A DNA stretch of 64,000 nt from positions 4,960,001 through 5,024,000 of the forward strand of contig NZ_CP061913.1 in assembly GCF_019904175.1 (NCBI RefSeq), written 5' to 3'. This stretch comes from Dactylosporangium vinaceum (GTDB lineage Bacteria; Actinomycetota; Actinomycetes; Mycobacteriales; Micromonosporaceae). The position numbers and the translations under genes are program-made. This document shows, in pieces, positions 44,067 through 53,897 of the stretch. Under the pieces are notes generated by a model. The model was not told where the DNA came from, searched no databases, and was given only the letters and a program-made list of their open reading frames with translations. Numbering within the stretch: the first letter of the stretch is position 1; each line of letters starts with the position of its first letter.

Positions 44067-46355
44067 GCGGCGGTCCGCCTGCCGGGCCAGCAGGTGCGCG
44101 ACACCCTCGGCGGGCATCGGCTCGGCCAGGTGGTAGCCCTGGCCCAGCGTGTAGCCGAGGTCGCGCAGGACCGCGGCCTGCTCGGCGCTCTCCACCCCCT
44201 CGGCCACCGTGTCCAGGCCCAGCGCGTGGGCGAGCTGGATGACCGCCCGGGCCACCGCCTGCCGGGCATCGGCCGCCGCGGGCCGGCCGTCGTCGATCTC
44301 GATGCCGTCGACGAACGACTTGTCGAGCTTCACGATCGCCGCCGGGAACGCCCGCAGCAGCGACAGCGACGACTCGCCGGTGCCGAAGTCGTCAAGGGCC
44401 AGGCGGATGCCCATCCGGTCGAGCTCGTGCAGGGTCCGCGACACCTGCTGCCCGCGCAGCACCGCCGACTCGGTGACCTCCAGGACCAGCCGCTCGCAGG
44501 GCAGGCCGCTGTCGGCCAGGGCGGCGGCGACGTCGGCGACGAAGTCGGGGTCGTGCAGCTGGCGGGCCGACACGTTCGGGCCGACCTCGGCCAGCGCGTC
44601 CGGGCCGAACTCGGCCAGCCAGCGGGCCGCCTGCCGGCACGTCTCGCGCAGCACGAACCGGCCCAGCGGCACGATCAGGCCGGTGCGCTCGGCGGCCGGG
44701 ATGAACTCGGCCGGCCCGACGATGCCGCGGACCGGGTGGTGCCAGCGGACCAGGGCCTCGACGCCGACGACCCGCCGGTCGGCCAGGCGCACGATCGGCT
44801 GGTAGACGACCCGGAACTCGCCGTGGTCCAGCGCCCGGCGCAGCTCGCCGCCGAGCTGCATGTGGGCCAGGACCGGCTCGCCCATGCCGTCGACGTAGCG
44901 GACCCAGCCGGCCTTGCCGCGCTGCTTCGCCGCGTACATGGCCACGTCCGCGTCGCGCAGGACCGTGTCGACAGTCGCGCCCGGCCCGGCGGTGGCGATG
45001 CCGATGCTGGCCTGGACCAGCAGCCGGTGCTCGCTGATCGGGCCGTCGAGTGCGGCCAGGAGCCGGGCGGCCATGGCCTCGGCGTCGTCGGCGGACCCGG
45101 TGAGCAGGACCGCGAACTCGTCGCCGCCGACCCGCACCGGCAGCCCGCCCGGGCCCGCCTCGGCCCGCAGCAGCTCGGCCACCGAGACCAGCAGCCGGTC
45201 GCCGACGCCGTGGCCGAGCAGGTCGTTGACGGCCTTGAAGTCGTCGAGGTCGACAAGCAGCACGGTGGCCCGGCCGGTCGTGGCCAGGGCATGGGAGAGC
45301 CGCTCGCGGAACCGGGCCCGGTTGGCCAGCCCGGTCAGGCCGTCGTGGCTTACCTCGTGCTGCAGCCGCTCCTCCTGGAACCGGGAGTTGCGCAGCAGCC
45401 GCAGGTTCTCCCGCGACGCGAAGTACTGCCGCAGCGTCACCAGCCCCGTGACCAGCACCGCGGCGACCAGGACGATCCGGTTCGGCCACGACAGCGGCGC
45501 GCCGAGCGCCAGCGCGACGAGCGGCACGTCGGCCGCGGCGACCGCCAGGTAGGGCAGCAGGCCGCCGCCGGCCCGGGCCGGCGTGCGGCGGGTGTTGGCC
45601 CGCCACTGCGCGGCCGCGGCGTAGGCGCCGAGCATCGGGCACAGCGGCATGATGAACGCCTGCGCCGGGATCGCGCCCGGGGTGCCGAAGTGCACGGCGA
45701 CGACCGCGGTGAGCCCGGCGGTGACGCCGCCGCTGGCCGCCAGGAAGCGCAGCGCCGCCCGGTCGACGGGGCCGCCGGCGATGTAGGAGACCTTCGTGGC
45801 CGCGCCGACGGCGACGATGAACGCGAGGCCGACGAGGACCATCGCCTGCGGGCTCCACGGGTCGCGGGCCGAGAGCATCGGGGCCAGGCCGGCGAACCAC
45901 AGCACGGCCGTGCAGCCGGAGAACGCGATGGCCCGGTCCAGCATGATCCGCCAGCGCTCGGTGCCGCCGGCCGGCACGACCGGGACGGCCCCGACCGCCC
46001 AGATGGCGACCAGGAACCCGACGGCGACGCAGGCCGCGGCCGGCAGCGGCATGCTGCGGGTCGCCGACTCCGGGATGTGGGTCAGCTGGTCGAGGGCGAA
46101 CCAGGCGTAGCCGAGCGTCATCGCCGAGCCGGAGACGAGGATCGCCCGCCAGAAACGGCGGGCGACCCGGTCGGTGATGCCGGATCTGACCAGGTGGAGC
46201 AGGGCGGCGACGGCGAACCCGCCGGTGATCGGCACGAAGACGTAGGCGACCGCCTCAGGGCCGGCGCCGAGCGTCGCGTGCGCCATGTACCAGGCGGCGC
46301 CCAGCAGCACGGCACTCGTCGTGGCGTAGAGGTACCACCGCGCCTCCCTGGTCAC
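44004..46355 (-). CDS. Membrane GGDEF-EAL cyclic-di-GMP enzyme
   Basis: 783 residues from GTG. About nine membrane segments (residues 8-320), then GGDEF (VGGDEFAVLL intact, about 355-510) and EAL (VEALVRWHHP, VTESAVLR, DDFGTGESSLS, about 520-775). Both catalytic signatures look complete, so it could make and break c-di-GMP; which activity dominates cannot be told. Weak ribosome site. A CCGAAAGGTTTTCGG palindrome resembling the arabinoside-locus operators lies 83 bp upstream. Confidence 0.9.
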   Translation of the reverse strand: MTREARWYLYATTSAVLLGAAWYMAHATLGAGPEAVAYVFVPITGGFAVAALLHLVRSGITDRVARRFWRAILVSGSAMTLGYAWFALDQLTHIPESATRSMPLPAAACVAVGFLVAIWAVGAVPVVPAGGTERWRIMLDRAIAFSGCTAVLWFAGLAPMLSARDPWSPQAMVLVGLAFIVAVGAATKVSYIAGGPVDRAALRFLAASGGVTAGLTAVVAVHFGTPGAIPAQAFIMPLCPMLGAYAAAAQWRANTRRTPARAGGGLLPYLAVAAADVPLVALALGAPLSWPNRIVLVAAVLVTGLVTLRQYFASRENLRLLRNSRFQEERLQHEVSHDGLTGLANRARFRERLSHALATTGRATVLLVDLDDFKAVNDLLGHGVGDRLLVSVAELLRAEAGPGGLPVRVGGDEFAVLLTGSADDAEAMAARLLAALDGPISEHRLLVQASIGIATAGPGATVDTVLRDADVAMYAAKQRGKAGWVRYVDGMGEPVLAHMQLGGELRRALDHGEFRVVYQPIVRLADRRVVGVEALVRWHHPVRGIVGPAEFIPAAERTGLIVPLGRFVLRETCRQAARWLAEFGPDALAEVGPNVSARQLHDPDFVADVAAALADSGLPCERLVLEVTESAVLRGQQVSRTLHELDRMGIRLALDDFGTGESSLSLLRAFPAAIVKLDKSFVDGIEIDDGRPAAADARQAVARAVIQLAHALGLDTVAEGVESAEQAAVLRDLGYTLGQGYHLAEPMPAEGVAHLLARQADRRSAGLVLEVGEHGQDPAVGVR

Positions 46356-46437
46356 GGGGGAACGATATCGTGCCTGATCTGCCCCGGATCTCACCCGAAC
46401 GTTCGACCTTGACCGGTCCACGCAGCCGTGAATCGGG

Positions 46438-46452
46438 CCGAAAGGTTTTCGG
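46438..46452. promoter_or_regulatory. LacI-type site upstream of the GGDEF-EAL gene
   Basis: CCGAAAGGTTTTCGG, one mismatch from a perfect palindrome and very close to CGAAAAGGTTTTCG at 47597-47610. Lies between the LacI gene's stop and the GGDEF-EAL start. Confidence 0.55.
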
Positions 46453-46460
46453 GACCGGCC

Positions 46461-47471
46461 CTACAGCGCCGACGATTCGCGGACCACGAGACGGCCCGGT
46501 TGGCGGACCACGCCGGAGTGCTGCTCGCCGTCGATCACGGCGAACAGGTGCTGGACCGCCTTCGCCCCCAGCTGCTCCAGGTTGAGGTCCACGGTGGTCA
46601 GCGCCGGGCGGCACTCGGTGGCGAAGACCTCCCAGTTGTCGTACCCGACAAGCGCCACGTCACCGGGGATGCCGCGGCCGAGCTCACGCAGGGCCTCGGC
46701 GGCACCGGAGGCGATCTGGTCGCTGCCGCAGAAGATCGCGTCGACGTCCGGGTGCGCGGCCAGCAGGCGGGCGGTCGCGTGCCGGCCCCAGCGCTGCGAC
46801 CACTGCCCGAACAGCGGATCTCCCGCCGGCGGCAGCCCGGCCGCGTCGAGGACCTCGGTGAACGCGGCCGCGCGGTCGCGGGCGGCCCGGTAGCCGGGGT
46901 CGCCGGTGATGTGCGCGATCTTCTTGCGGCCCAGCGAGACCAGGTGCTCGGCGGCCAGCCGGGCGCCGCCGGCGTCGTCGGCAATGACCGAGAGGTCGGA
47001 CGGGTCGTCGGACTCGCAGTAGGCGTAGACGACCGGGACCGGGATGTCGCGGGTCAGCGACGGGCGCAGGTCGTTGGCGTCGCCGAGGATGATGAACCCG
47101 TCGACCTGGCGGGCCAGCAGGGTGCGGATGTAGTGCCGGCGGCGGATCGCGTCGCCGCGGGCGTCGCACAGCAGCACGCTCATCTGCTCGTTGCCCAGCG
47201 CGTTCTCGGCGCCGAGGAGCACCGGGATGGCGAAGCGGGCCGCGGACAGCTCGTCGGTGAGCAGGCCGATCGTGCGGGTGTTGCCCGAGATCAGGCCGCG
47301 GGCCAGCACGTTGGGCTGGAACGACAGCTCCTCGGCGGCCTGCTGGACCCGCCGGCGGGTCGCCGCGGCCACCTCGCCCCGCGCGTTGAGCGCCTTCGAC
47401 GCCGTCGCGATCGACACCCCGGCCCGCTTGGCGACGTCGGTCAGGGTGACCTGCGCGCGCTTTCTGCCCAC
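46461..47471 (-). CDS. LacI-family transcriptional regulator (arabinoside locus)
   Basis: 336 residues, GTG start. HTH at about 8-30 (VTLTDVAKRAGVSIATASKAL), hinge LARGLISGNTRTIGLLTDEL, and a periplasmic-binding-type ligand domain with GDVALVGYDNWEV. Divergent from the intracellular GH127 gene. Palindromes at 47483-47499, directly before its start, and at 47597-47610, before GH127, indicate autoregulation and control of the enzyme operon. Ligand probably a small arabinoside. Confidence 0.88.
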   Translation of the reverse strand: MGRKRAQVTLTDVAKRAGVSIATASKALNARGEVAAATRRRVQQAAEELSFQPNVLARGLISGNTRTIGLLTDELSAARFAIPVLLGAENALGNEQMSVLLCDARGDAIRRRHYIRTLLARQVDGFIILGDANDLRPSLTRDIPVPVVYAYCESDDPSDLSVIADDAGGARLAAEHLVSLGRKKIAHITGDPGYRAARDRAAAFTEVLDAAGLPPAGDPLFGQWSQRWGRHATARLLAAHPDVDAIFCGSDQIASGAAEALRELGRGIPGDVALVGYDNWEVFATECRPALTTVDLNLEQLGAKAVQHLFAVIDGEQHSGVVRQPGRLVVRESSAL

Positions 47472-47482
47472 GTAACGGTCCT

Positions 47483-47499
47483 CTCGAAAACTTTTCGAG
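47483..47499. promoter_or_regulatory. LacI operator before the regulator gene
   Basis: Perfect 17-bp palindrome CTCGAAAACTTTTCGAG, 12 bp from the LacI GTG. Confidence 0.8.
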
Positions 47500-47596
47500 C
47501 AGCATAGCCACCGAAGTCGACCCGTCACAACTGTCACACCGACTACAGGAGCCGAAATAGACCGTTGACACGGCCGGTAGCTGCTGCCACCATTCC

Positions 47597-47610
47597 CGAA
47601 AAGGTTTTCG
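47597..47610. promoter_or_regulatory. LacI operator before the GH127 gene
   Basis: CGAAAAGGTTTTCG: the same half-site as 47483-47499, 24 bp before the GH127 GTG. Confidence 0.75.
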
Positions 47611-47633
47611 AAATTGTGCGAAAGGTGGTGGCC

Positions 47634-49469
47634 GTGACGGCCCATCCGGGACCGGTCGCGCCCGCGCGCGGGGCGCTGCAGCCCGTCGGGACGCACCAGG
47701 TGCGGTTCACCGGCGGCTTCTGGGGACAGCGGCAGGCGGTCAACGGCACCGCAACCATCGAGCACTGCAAGTTCTGGCTGGACCGGCTCGGCTGGACGGG
47801 TAACTTTCGCGATCCGGACACCTCCCCGCGCCGCCGCGGCCGCGAATTCTCCGACTCCGAGGTGTACAAGCTCGCCGAGGCGGCCAGCTGGGAGACCGGC
47901 CGGCCCGGCGGCACGGACCACCGCGCGCTGCTCGAGGAGCTCTGCGCGCTGATCGCCGGGGCCCAGGCCGAGGACGGCTACCTGCACACCGCCTACGGGC
48001 GGCCGGGGCAGCCGGAGCGCTACAGCGACCTGCACTTCGGCCACGACCTGTACTGCGCCGGGCACTTCCTGCAGGCCGCGGTGGCTGCGCACCGCACCGG
48101 CGCCGCCCCCGGGCTGCTGCCGATCGCCCGCCGGGTCGCCGACCACGTCTGCGAGCGGTTCGCCGAGGCGGGCTTCGACGGCCACCCCGAGATCGAGACC
48201 GCCCTCGTGGAGCTGTACCGGGTCACCGGCGAGCGCCGCTACCTCGACATGGCCGCCACGTTCGTCGACCGGCGCGGGCACCGCAGCCTCCCCGAGCACG
48301 AGTTCGGGTGGCGGTACTTCCAGGACGACACCCCGGTGCGCTCGGCCGACGTGCTCGGAGGGCACGCCGTGCGGGCCCTCTACCTGGCCGCCGGTGCGGT
48401 CGACGTGGCCGTGGAGACCGGCGACGAGCAGCTGCTCGCCGCGGTCGTGCGCCAGTTCGACCGGACGCTGGCCCGGCGCACCTACATCACCGGCGGCATG
48501 GGCTCGCGCCATCTCGACGAGGCGTTCGGCGACGACTTCGCGCTGCCGCCGGACCGGGCCTACTCCGAGACCTGCGCCGCCGTCGCCACGATCATGCTCG
48601 CCCACCGGCTGCTGCTGGCGACCGGCGAGAGCCGCTACGGCGACATCGTCGACCGGGTCCTGCACAACGTGATCGCGGCCGCGGTCGCCGACGACGGCCG
48701 CTCCTTCTTCTACGCGCACACCCTGCACCAGCGCACCCGCTCCGAGCCGCCCTCGGCCGAGCACGAGCAGCTGCGCTTCGGCGGCGGGCAGCGCGCGCCC
48801 TGGTTCGAGGTGTCCTGCTGCCTCACGAACGTCTCGCGGCTCACCGCGTCGCTGGGCACCTACTACGCCACCGCGACCGAGTCCGGACCCGGCGCGGGAG
48901 TGCAGATCCACCAGTACGCCCCCATGTCGGTCGAGGCCGCCGGGCTGCGCCTCGACGTCGACACCGCCTACCCCGAGGACGGCGTCGTCACCGTCACCGT
49001 CGTCGAGGTCGGCCCGCAGGCCGCCGCCGAGGAGCGCGAGATCAGCCTGCGCATCCCCGGCTGGGCCGGCGGCGGGCGGCACACCGAGCGGCGGGTCTTC
49101 GCCCCCGGCGAGCAGATCCGCCTCGAGCTGCCGGTGCGGCCCCGCTGGACGTTCCCCGACCCGCGTGTCGACGCCGTGCGCGGGTGTGCCGCAGTCGAGG
49201 TCGGCCCGGTCGTCATGTGCGCCGAGTCGATCGACCAGGAAGACGGCGTCGACCTCGACGAGCTCCAGGTCGACACGGCGGTCGCCCCCGAGTCCGGCGC
49301 GGTGAAGGGACGCGCCATCCGGCCGGTCGACACCGCCTGGCCGTACCGCGACCGCACCACGACGGCCGAGCGTCCCGAGCCGATCGTCGTGCCGCTCGTG
49401 CCGTACCACCGCTGGGCCCGCCGTGGCCCGTCCACGATGCGCGTCTGGCTACCCATCACACCGTCCTAA
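47634..49469 (+). CDS. Intracellular GH127 beta-L-arabinofuranosidase-like enzyme
   Basis: 611 residues, no signal peptide. (alpha/alpha)6 barrel features WFEVSCCLTNVSRL (Cys395-Cys396; the family nucleophile is a Cys in this CC motif) and AYSETCAAV (Glu312, candidate acid/base). Related enzymes remove beta-L-arabinofuranose from short oligosaccharides in the cytoplasm. GTG at 47634 with AAGGTGG upstream; two GTGs lie just before it. Followed after 22 bp by the secreted discoidin-type enzyme. Some GH127 relatives act on other sugars, so specificity is inferred. Confidence 0.88.
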   Translation: MTAHPGPVAPARGALQPVGTHQVRFTGGFWGQRQAVNGTATIEHCKFWLDRLGWTGNFRDPDTSPRRRGREFSDSEVYKLAEAASWETGRPGGTDHRALLEELCALIAGAQAEDGYLHTAYGRPGQPERYSDLHFGHDLYCAGHFLQAAVAAHRTGAAPGLLPIARRVADHVCERFAEAGFDGHPEIETALVELYRVTGERRYLDMAATFVDRRGHRSLPEHEFGWRYFQDDTPVRSADVLGGHAVRALYLAAGAVDVAVETGDEQLLAAVVRQFDRTLARRTYITGGMGSRHLDEAFGDDFALPPDRAYSETCAAVATIMLAHRLLLATGESRYGDIVDRVLHNVIAAAVADDGRSFFYAHTLHQRTRSEPPSAEHEQLRFGGGQRAPWFEVSCCLTNVSRLTASLGTYYATATESGPGAGVQIHQYAPMSVEAAGLRLDVDTAYPEDGVVTVTVVEVGPQAAAEEREISLRIPGWAGGGRHTERRVFAPGEQIRLELPVRPRWTFPDPRVDAVRGCAAVEVGPVVMCAESIDQEDGVDLDELQVDTAVAPESGAVKGRAIRPVDTAWPYRDRTTTAERPEPIVVPLVPYHRWARRGPSTMRVWLPITPS

Positions 49470-49491
49470 CCGACTGCGAGGAGGTGACGCG

Positions 49492-52400
49492 ATGCCACAC
49501 CCCCGCTGGAAGTCCAGGCTGGCACTCGCGCTCACGACCGTTCTGACCGCCTCGACCGCCGCCGTCGCCACGTCCGCCACGCCGGCGGCAGCGGCCCAGA
49601 CCATCGGCTACCCCACGTTCGGCAACACCTCGGCCATCCCGGCCGCCCCGGTCGGCTACACGACCGGCAACATGATGCAGACCATCTACAACGCCGAGAG
49701 CGGCGGCACCGACTTCTGGCTGGACCGGATGCTCGGCCGCAGCGGCGGCAGCGACCCGGCCGACGCCGACGGCGCCATCCTCATGACCCGGGGCCGCGCC
49801 CTGTTCATGAAGGCGTACAACCCCGGCGTCATGGGCTTCGCCGGCCAGGCCGCCTACTGGGAGAGCATCAGCAACGCCAACGCCTACTCGATCACCGCGA
49901 GCCCGGGCACGTTCACGGAGCAGACCGCCCAGCGCTTCCAGGCGCCCAGCTACTCCAGGAACGTGTTCAGCAGCGGCTCGGTGGCGATCACCCAGCAGAA
50001 GTTCATCACCGACAACAACGTCGCGGTGACCAACCTGTCGATCAAGAACAACGGCAGCGCCTCGACCACGATCTCCCTGCGGGCCGTCTCGCCCTACGCG
50101 ACGAGCGGCAGCGGCAACGAGCTGACCGGCTCGACCGGGGTCAAGAACGGGCTCACGACGCTCACGACGAAGCTCTCCGGTGACGGCTTCGCCGTCTCGT
50201 CCGGCGGGCTCAACCGGTCGATCACCATCGCGGCCGGCGCCACCGCCACGGCGAAGGTCGTCATGGGCTTCATCGCCGCCGAGATCCCGGAGTCCGCGAC
50301 CGAGTACGCCGCCTACGCCGGCTACGACAACGCCACCGCGTTCGCCACCCACGTGCGTACCTACAACAAGTGGTGGGCCGACAACATCCCGTTCTTCGAC
50401 TCGCCCGAGCCGGCGCTGACGAAGCACTACTACTACCGCTGGTGGCTCATGCGGTTCAACAACCTCGACGCGAACATCCCGGGGCAGACCTACCAGTTCC
50501 CGACGTCCGTCGAGGGCGCGCTGGGCTACAACAACGCCATCGCGCTGACCCAGCCCATGCACATCGACGACCTGAAGTACCTGCGGACGCCGCTGTACGC
50601 GTACGGCGACTGGCTGTCCGTCGGGCAGGTGTCGAAGAACGGCCGGTTCGTCGACAACCCCGGTGACCCGGAGAACTGGTCGAACAGCTACACCCAGTAC
50701 ATCGCCGAGGCGGCCTGGCGCAGCTACCAGATCCACGGCGGCCAGCCGGCGATCGCGCAGAACCTGGCCAAGTACGCCGAGGGCGACGTCAAGGGCCAGC
50801 TGGCGACCTACGACACGAACAACAACAAGCTCATCGAGTACGACTGGGGCGCGCTGACCGGCAACGACGCCGACGCGGTGTCGTTCCACTGGCGGGCCGG
50901 CAACATGGACCGGGGCGAGTCCGCGTACCAGTACAGCGGCGCCCGGGCCGCCGCGCAGGCGTACGCCGCCGTCGGCAACACGGCCAAGGCCGCGGAGATG
51001 AACACGCTGGCCGACCAGATCCAGGCCGCGATCGTCAACGTGCTGTGGAACCCGAGCCACAACCTGTTCGAGAACCGGATGGCCTCCGACGGGGCGTTCA
51101 ACCCCTGGAAAGAGATCAACATCTACTACCCGTTCGCGGTGGGCGCCATCCCCAACACCACGCAGTACAAGGCGGCGCTGCGGCTGTTCGACGACCCGGC
51201 CCAGTACCCCGTCTTCCCGTTCTACACCGCCAACCAGGCGGACAAGGCGGCCTCGGGCACCGGCAGCAACAACTTTTCCACCATCAACTCCACGGTGCAG
51301 TTCCGGCTGCTGAGCTCGGCCCTGCGCAACTACCCGACGACGTACCTCACCAACGACTGGTACAAGAAGCTGCTGTACTGGAACGCCTGGGCGCAGTACG
51401 TCGGCGGCAATACCAACTACCCCGACGCCAACGAGTTCTGGGCCGACTGGAACGGCTCCTCGATCACCTACCGGTCGTGGATCCACCACAACATCCTCGG
51501 CAGCAGCAACTGGACGCTCATCGAGGACGTCGCCGGCCTGCGGCCCCGCAACGACGCGAAGGTGGAGCTCAACCCGATCAACATCGGGTGGGACCACTTC
51601 ACCGTCAACAACCTGCGCTACCGCAACGCCGACCTGAGCATCGTGTGGGACGACCCGGCCGACGGCGTGACCCGCTACCCGGGGGTGCCGCAGGGCTACA
51701 GCATCTTCATCAACGGCACCCGGGTCGCGACGGTCAACTCGCTGGTGCCGTTCACCTGGGACCCGGCCACCGGCACCGTCACCACCACCGGGACCGTCGG
51801 CTACAGCCAGGCGTACGCCGGGCTGCAGGCGCCCACCCAGGTCGTGCAGACCGACGCCCGCGTCGTCGACGAGATGGCCAAGGCCGGCATCGACAACGCC
51901 ACCGCCCCGCCGACGAACCTCGTCACCGGCTCGACCGTCTCGGCCTCCTACACCGGGTCCGGCACGTCGACCGGCGGCGCGAGCGACGGCTACCCGACAA
52001 ACGAGCCGTACTGGGGAGCCGGCGGGTCGCCGAACGCCCAGGACTGGTACGAGGTCAACTTCGGCACCGCCCGCACCGTCAACGAGGTCCGGCTGTACTT
52101 CAAGGACAGCCGGCCGGCCTCGGCGACGTACCGGCCGCCGTCGTCGTACGACATCCAGTACTACAACGGCAGCGCCTGGGTAAGCGTCGCCGGCCAGGCC
52201 AGGAACCCGAGCACCCCGAAGGGCAACTACAACGTCGTCACCTTCCCCGCGGTCAGCGCGCAGCGGGTCCGGGTGCTGGCGACGAACGCCTCCGGGGCCA
52301 AGACGGGCCTCACCGAGATCAAGATGTACAACCGGGGCGGCACCCAGCCACCGCCGGTGACCAACCTCGCGCTGTCGGCGTCGCCGGTCTGCTCGTACAC

Positions 52401-52794
52401 CTCGTCGTGGGAGAGCTGCGCGGCGATCAACAACGGTGACGAGCCGACCAGCTCCAACAGCGGCGCCAGCGGTGACGGCTCGCGCTGGGGCACCTGGCCC
52501 AACAGCGGCACCCAGACGGCCGAGCTGCAGTGGTCGACGGCCCAGTCGGTCAGGTCGGCGCAGGTGTACTTCTTCGACGACGAGAACGGCATCGACATGC
52601 CCTCGGCCTGGAAGCTGCAGTACTGGAACGGCTCCGCGTACGTCGACGTACCCGGCGCCGGCCCCTACACCCTGACGAAGAACGCCTACAACACGGTCAC
52701 CTTCACCGGGGTCTCCACGACCCGGCTGCGGGTGTCGCTGACGGCGACGGGCACCGCCTCCGTGGGGCTGCTCGAGGTCAAGGCGCTGGGTTGA
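49492..52794 (+). CDS. Large secreted glycosidase with two discoidin (F5/8C) domains
   Basis: 1100 residues from ATG with GAGGAGG upstream. Sec signal 1-36 (cut near AAA-QT). An (alpha/alpha)6-type catalytic region spans about 40-800 (YYYRWWLMRFNN, AIALTQPMHIDDLKYLRTP, SFHWRAGNMDRGE), resembling MGH1/GH63-like enzymes often annotated only as discoidin-domain proteins. Two carbohydrate-binding F5/8C-like domains follow (about 806-950, NLVTGSTVSASY; about 957-1100, NLALSASPVCSY). Aromatic-rich clefts suggest a plant or fungal glycan. The exact GH family is uncertain. 22 bp after GH127 and 19 bp before a second LacI gene. Confidence 0.82.
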   Translation: MPHPRWKSRLALALTTVLTASTAAVATSATPAAAAQTIGYPTFGNTSAIPAAPVGYTTGNMMQTIYNAESGGTDFWLDRMLGRSGGSDPADADGAILMTRGRALFMKAYNPGVMGFAGQAAYWESISNANAYSITASPGTFTEQTAQRFQAPSYSRNVFSSGSVAITQQKFITDNNVAVTNLSIKNNGSASTTISLRAVSPYATSGSGNELTGSTGVKNGLTTLTTKLSGDGFAVSSGGLNRSITIAAGATATAKVVMGFIAAEIPESATEYAAYAGYDNATAFATHVRTYNKWWADNIPFFDSPEPALTKHYYYRWWLMRFNNLDANIPGQTYQFPTSVEGALGYNNAIALTQPMHIDDLKYLRTPLYAYGDWLSVGQVSKNGRFVDNPGDPENWSNSYTQYIAEAAWRSYQIHGGQPAIAQNLAKYAEGDVKGQLATYDTNNNKLIEYDWGALTGNDADAVSFHWRAGNMDRGESAYQYSGARAAAQAYAAVGNTAKAAEMNTLADQIQAAIVNVLWNPSHNLFENRMASDGAFNPWKEINIYYPFAVGAIPNTTQYKAALRLFDDPAQYPVFPFYTANQADKAASGTGSNNFSTINSTVQFRLLSSALRNYPTTYLTNDWYKKLLYWNAWAQYVGGNTNYPDANEFWADWNGSSITYRSWIHHNILGSSNWTLIEDVAGLRPRNDAKVELNPINIGWDHFTVNNLRYRNADLSIVWDDPADGVTRYPGVPQGYSIFINGTRVATVNSLVPFTWDPATGTVTTTGTVGYSQAYAGLQAPTQVVQTDARVVDEMAKAGIDNATAPPTNLVTGSTVSASYTGSGTSTGGASDGYPTNEPYWGAGGSPNAQDWYEVNFGTARTVNEVRLYFKDSRPASATYRPPSSYDIQYYNGSAWVSVAGQARNPSTPKGNYNVVTFPAVSAQRVRVLATNASGAKTGLTEIKMYNRGGTQPPPVTNLALSASPVCSYTSSWESCAAINNGDEPTSSNSGASGDGSRWGTWPNSGTQTAELQWSTAQSVRSAQVYFFDDENGIDMPSAWKLQYWNGSAYVDVPGAGPYTLTKNAYNTVTFTGVSTTRLRVSLTATGTASVGLLEVKALG

Positions 52795-52813
52795 TGAAGG
52801 TCCGGCGCTGAGC

Positions 52814-53830
52814 ATGCACACCGTGCGGAGACCTCCGGCGATGCGGGACGTCGCCCACCTCGCCGGGGTCTCCCACCAGACCGTGTCACGGGTGGTCAAC
52901 GACCACCCCAACGTCCGGTCGGAGACCCGGGCCAGGGTCCTGGCCGCGATGCGGGCGCTCGACTACCAGCCCAACGCCGCGGCCCGGACCCTGGCCACCA
53001 ACCGGTCCCAGACGGTCGGGCTCGTCACGTTCGACACGACGCTCTTCGGGCCCTCGTTCATGGTGCACGCCATCGAACGGGCGGCCCGGGAGGCCGGCTA
53101 CTTCGTCAGCATCGCCAGCGCCCGGGAGCCCGACGTGCCACAGGTCCGCGAAGCGATCCGCCGCCTGCGCGAGCAGGCGGTGGAGGGCATCGTCACGCTC
53201 GCGCCGGTCGCGGCGGCCTGGACGGCACTGCGTCAGGAGCCGCTGGACGTGCCGATCGTCGGCCTCGGCATCGCGTCGGGGGAGGCCGACGGGGTACCGA
53301 TGGTGGCCATCGACAACGCCGCCGGTGCGGCCCTGGCCACCCGGCACCTGCTCGGCCTCGGCCACGCCACCGTCCACCACGTCGCCGGGCCGGCCAACTG
53401 GCCGGAGGCCCGGGAGCGGCAGGCCGGCTGGCGCGCCGCCCTGGAAGAGGCGAACCGGCCGGCGCCGGCGGCTCTCACCGGGGACTGGAGCGCCGCCGCC
53501 GGCTACGACGCCGGGCTGGCCCTGGCCGAGCGCACCGACGTCACGGCGGTGTTCTGCGCCAACGACCAGATGGCGATCGGGGTGCTGCGGGCGCTGCACG
53601 AGGCCGGCCGCCGCGTCCCCCGCGACGTCAGCGTCGTCGGCTTCGACGACGTGCCCGAGGCGCCCTACCTGCTGCCGCCGCTGACCACCGTGCGGCAGGA
53701 CTTCGCCGAGCTCGGCCGGCACAGCCTGGCCCTGCTCGTCGACCAGATCTCGACAGGCGCGCGCCGCAGTGAGCAGCAGCGCTGCGCGCCGAGCCTGATC
53801 GTGCGCGGCTCCACCACCGCAGTGCGGTGA
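52814..53830 (+). CDS. LacI-family transcriptional regulator (importer operon)
   Basis: 338 residues from ATG. HTH (MRDVAHLAGVSHQTVSRVV), hinge AARTLATNRSQTVGLVTFD and sugar-binding domain (FCANDQMAIGVLRAL, VSVVGFDDVPEAPYLLPP). Last gene of the GH127 operon and 67 bp before the ABC importer, whose promoter carries a TTGCGAGCGCTCACAA palindrome, its likely operator. A second in-frame ATG at 52841 is possible. Confidence 0.88.
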   Translation: MHTVRRPPAMRDVAHLAGVSHQTVSRVVNDHPNVRSETRARVLAAMRALDYQPNAAARTLATNRSQTVGLVTFDTTLFGPSFMVHAIERAAREAGYFVSIASAREPDVPQVREAIRRLREQAVEGIVTLAPVAAAWTALRQEPLDVPIVGLGIASGEADGVPMVAIDNAAGAALATRHLLGLGHATVHHVAGPANWPEARERQAGWRAALEEANRPAPAALTGDWSAAAGYDAGLALAERTDVTAVFCANDQMAIGVLRALHEAGRRVPRDVSVVGFDDVPEAPYLLPPLTTVRQDFAELGRHSLALLVDQISTGARRSEQQRCAPSLIVRGSTTAVR

Positions 53831-53851
53831 CCCCCGTACCCCCCTTGCACA

Positions 53852-53867
53852 TTGCGAGCGCTCACAA
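53852..53867. promoter_or_regulatory. LacI operator of the ABC importer operon
   Basis: TTGCGAGCGCTCACAA, a near-perfect palindrome with the LacI-type GCGC centre, 30 bp before the binding-protein GTG. Confidence 0.8.
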
Positions 53868-53897
53868 AACGATGGATCACCTAGGGAAGGAACGAGC

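Noticed and set aside
49456-52911. 1151-codon open frame on the - strand opposite the discoidin glycosidase
   Set aside because: Shadow frame, Val/Gly/Arg-rich; the + strand has a signal peptide, ribosome site and domains.
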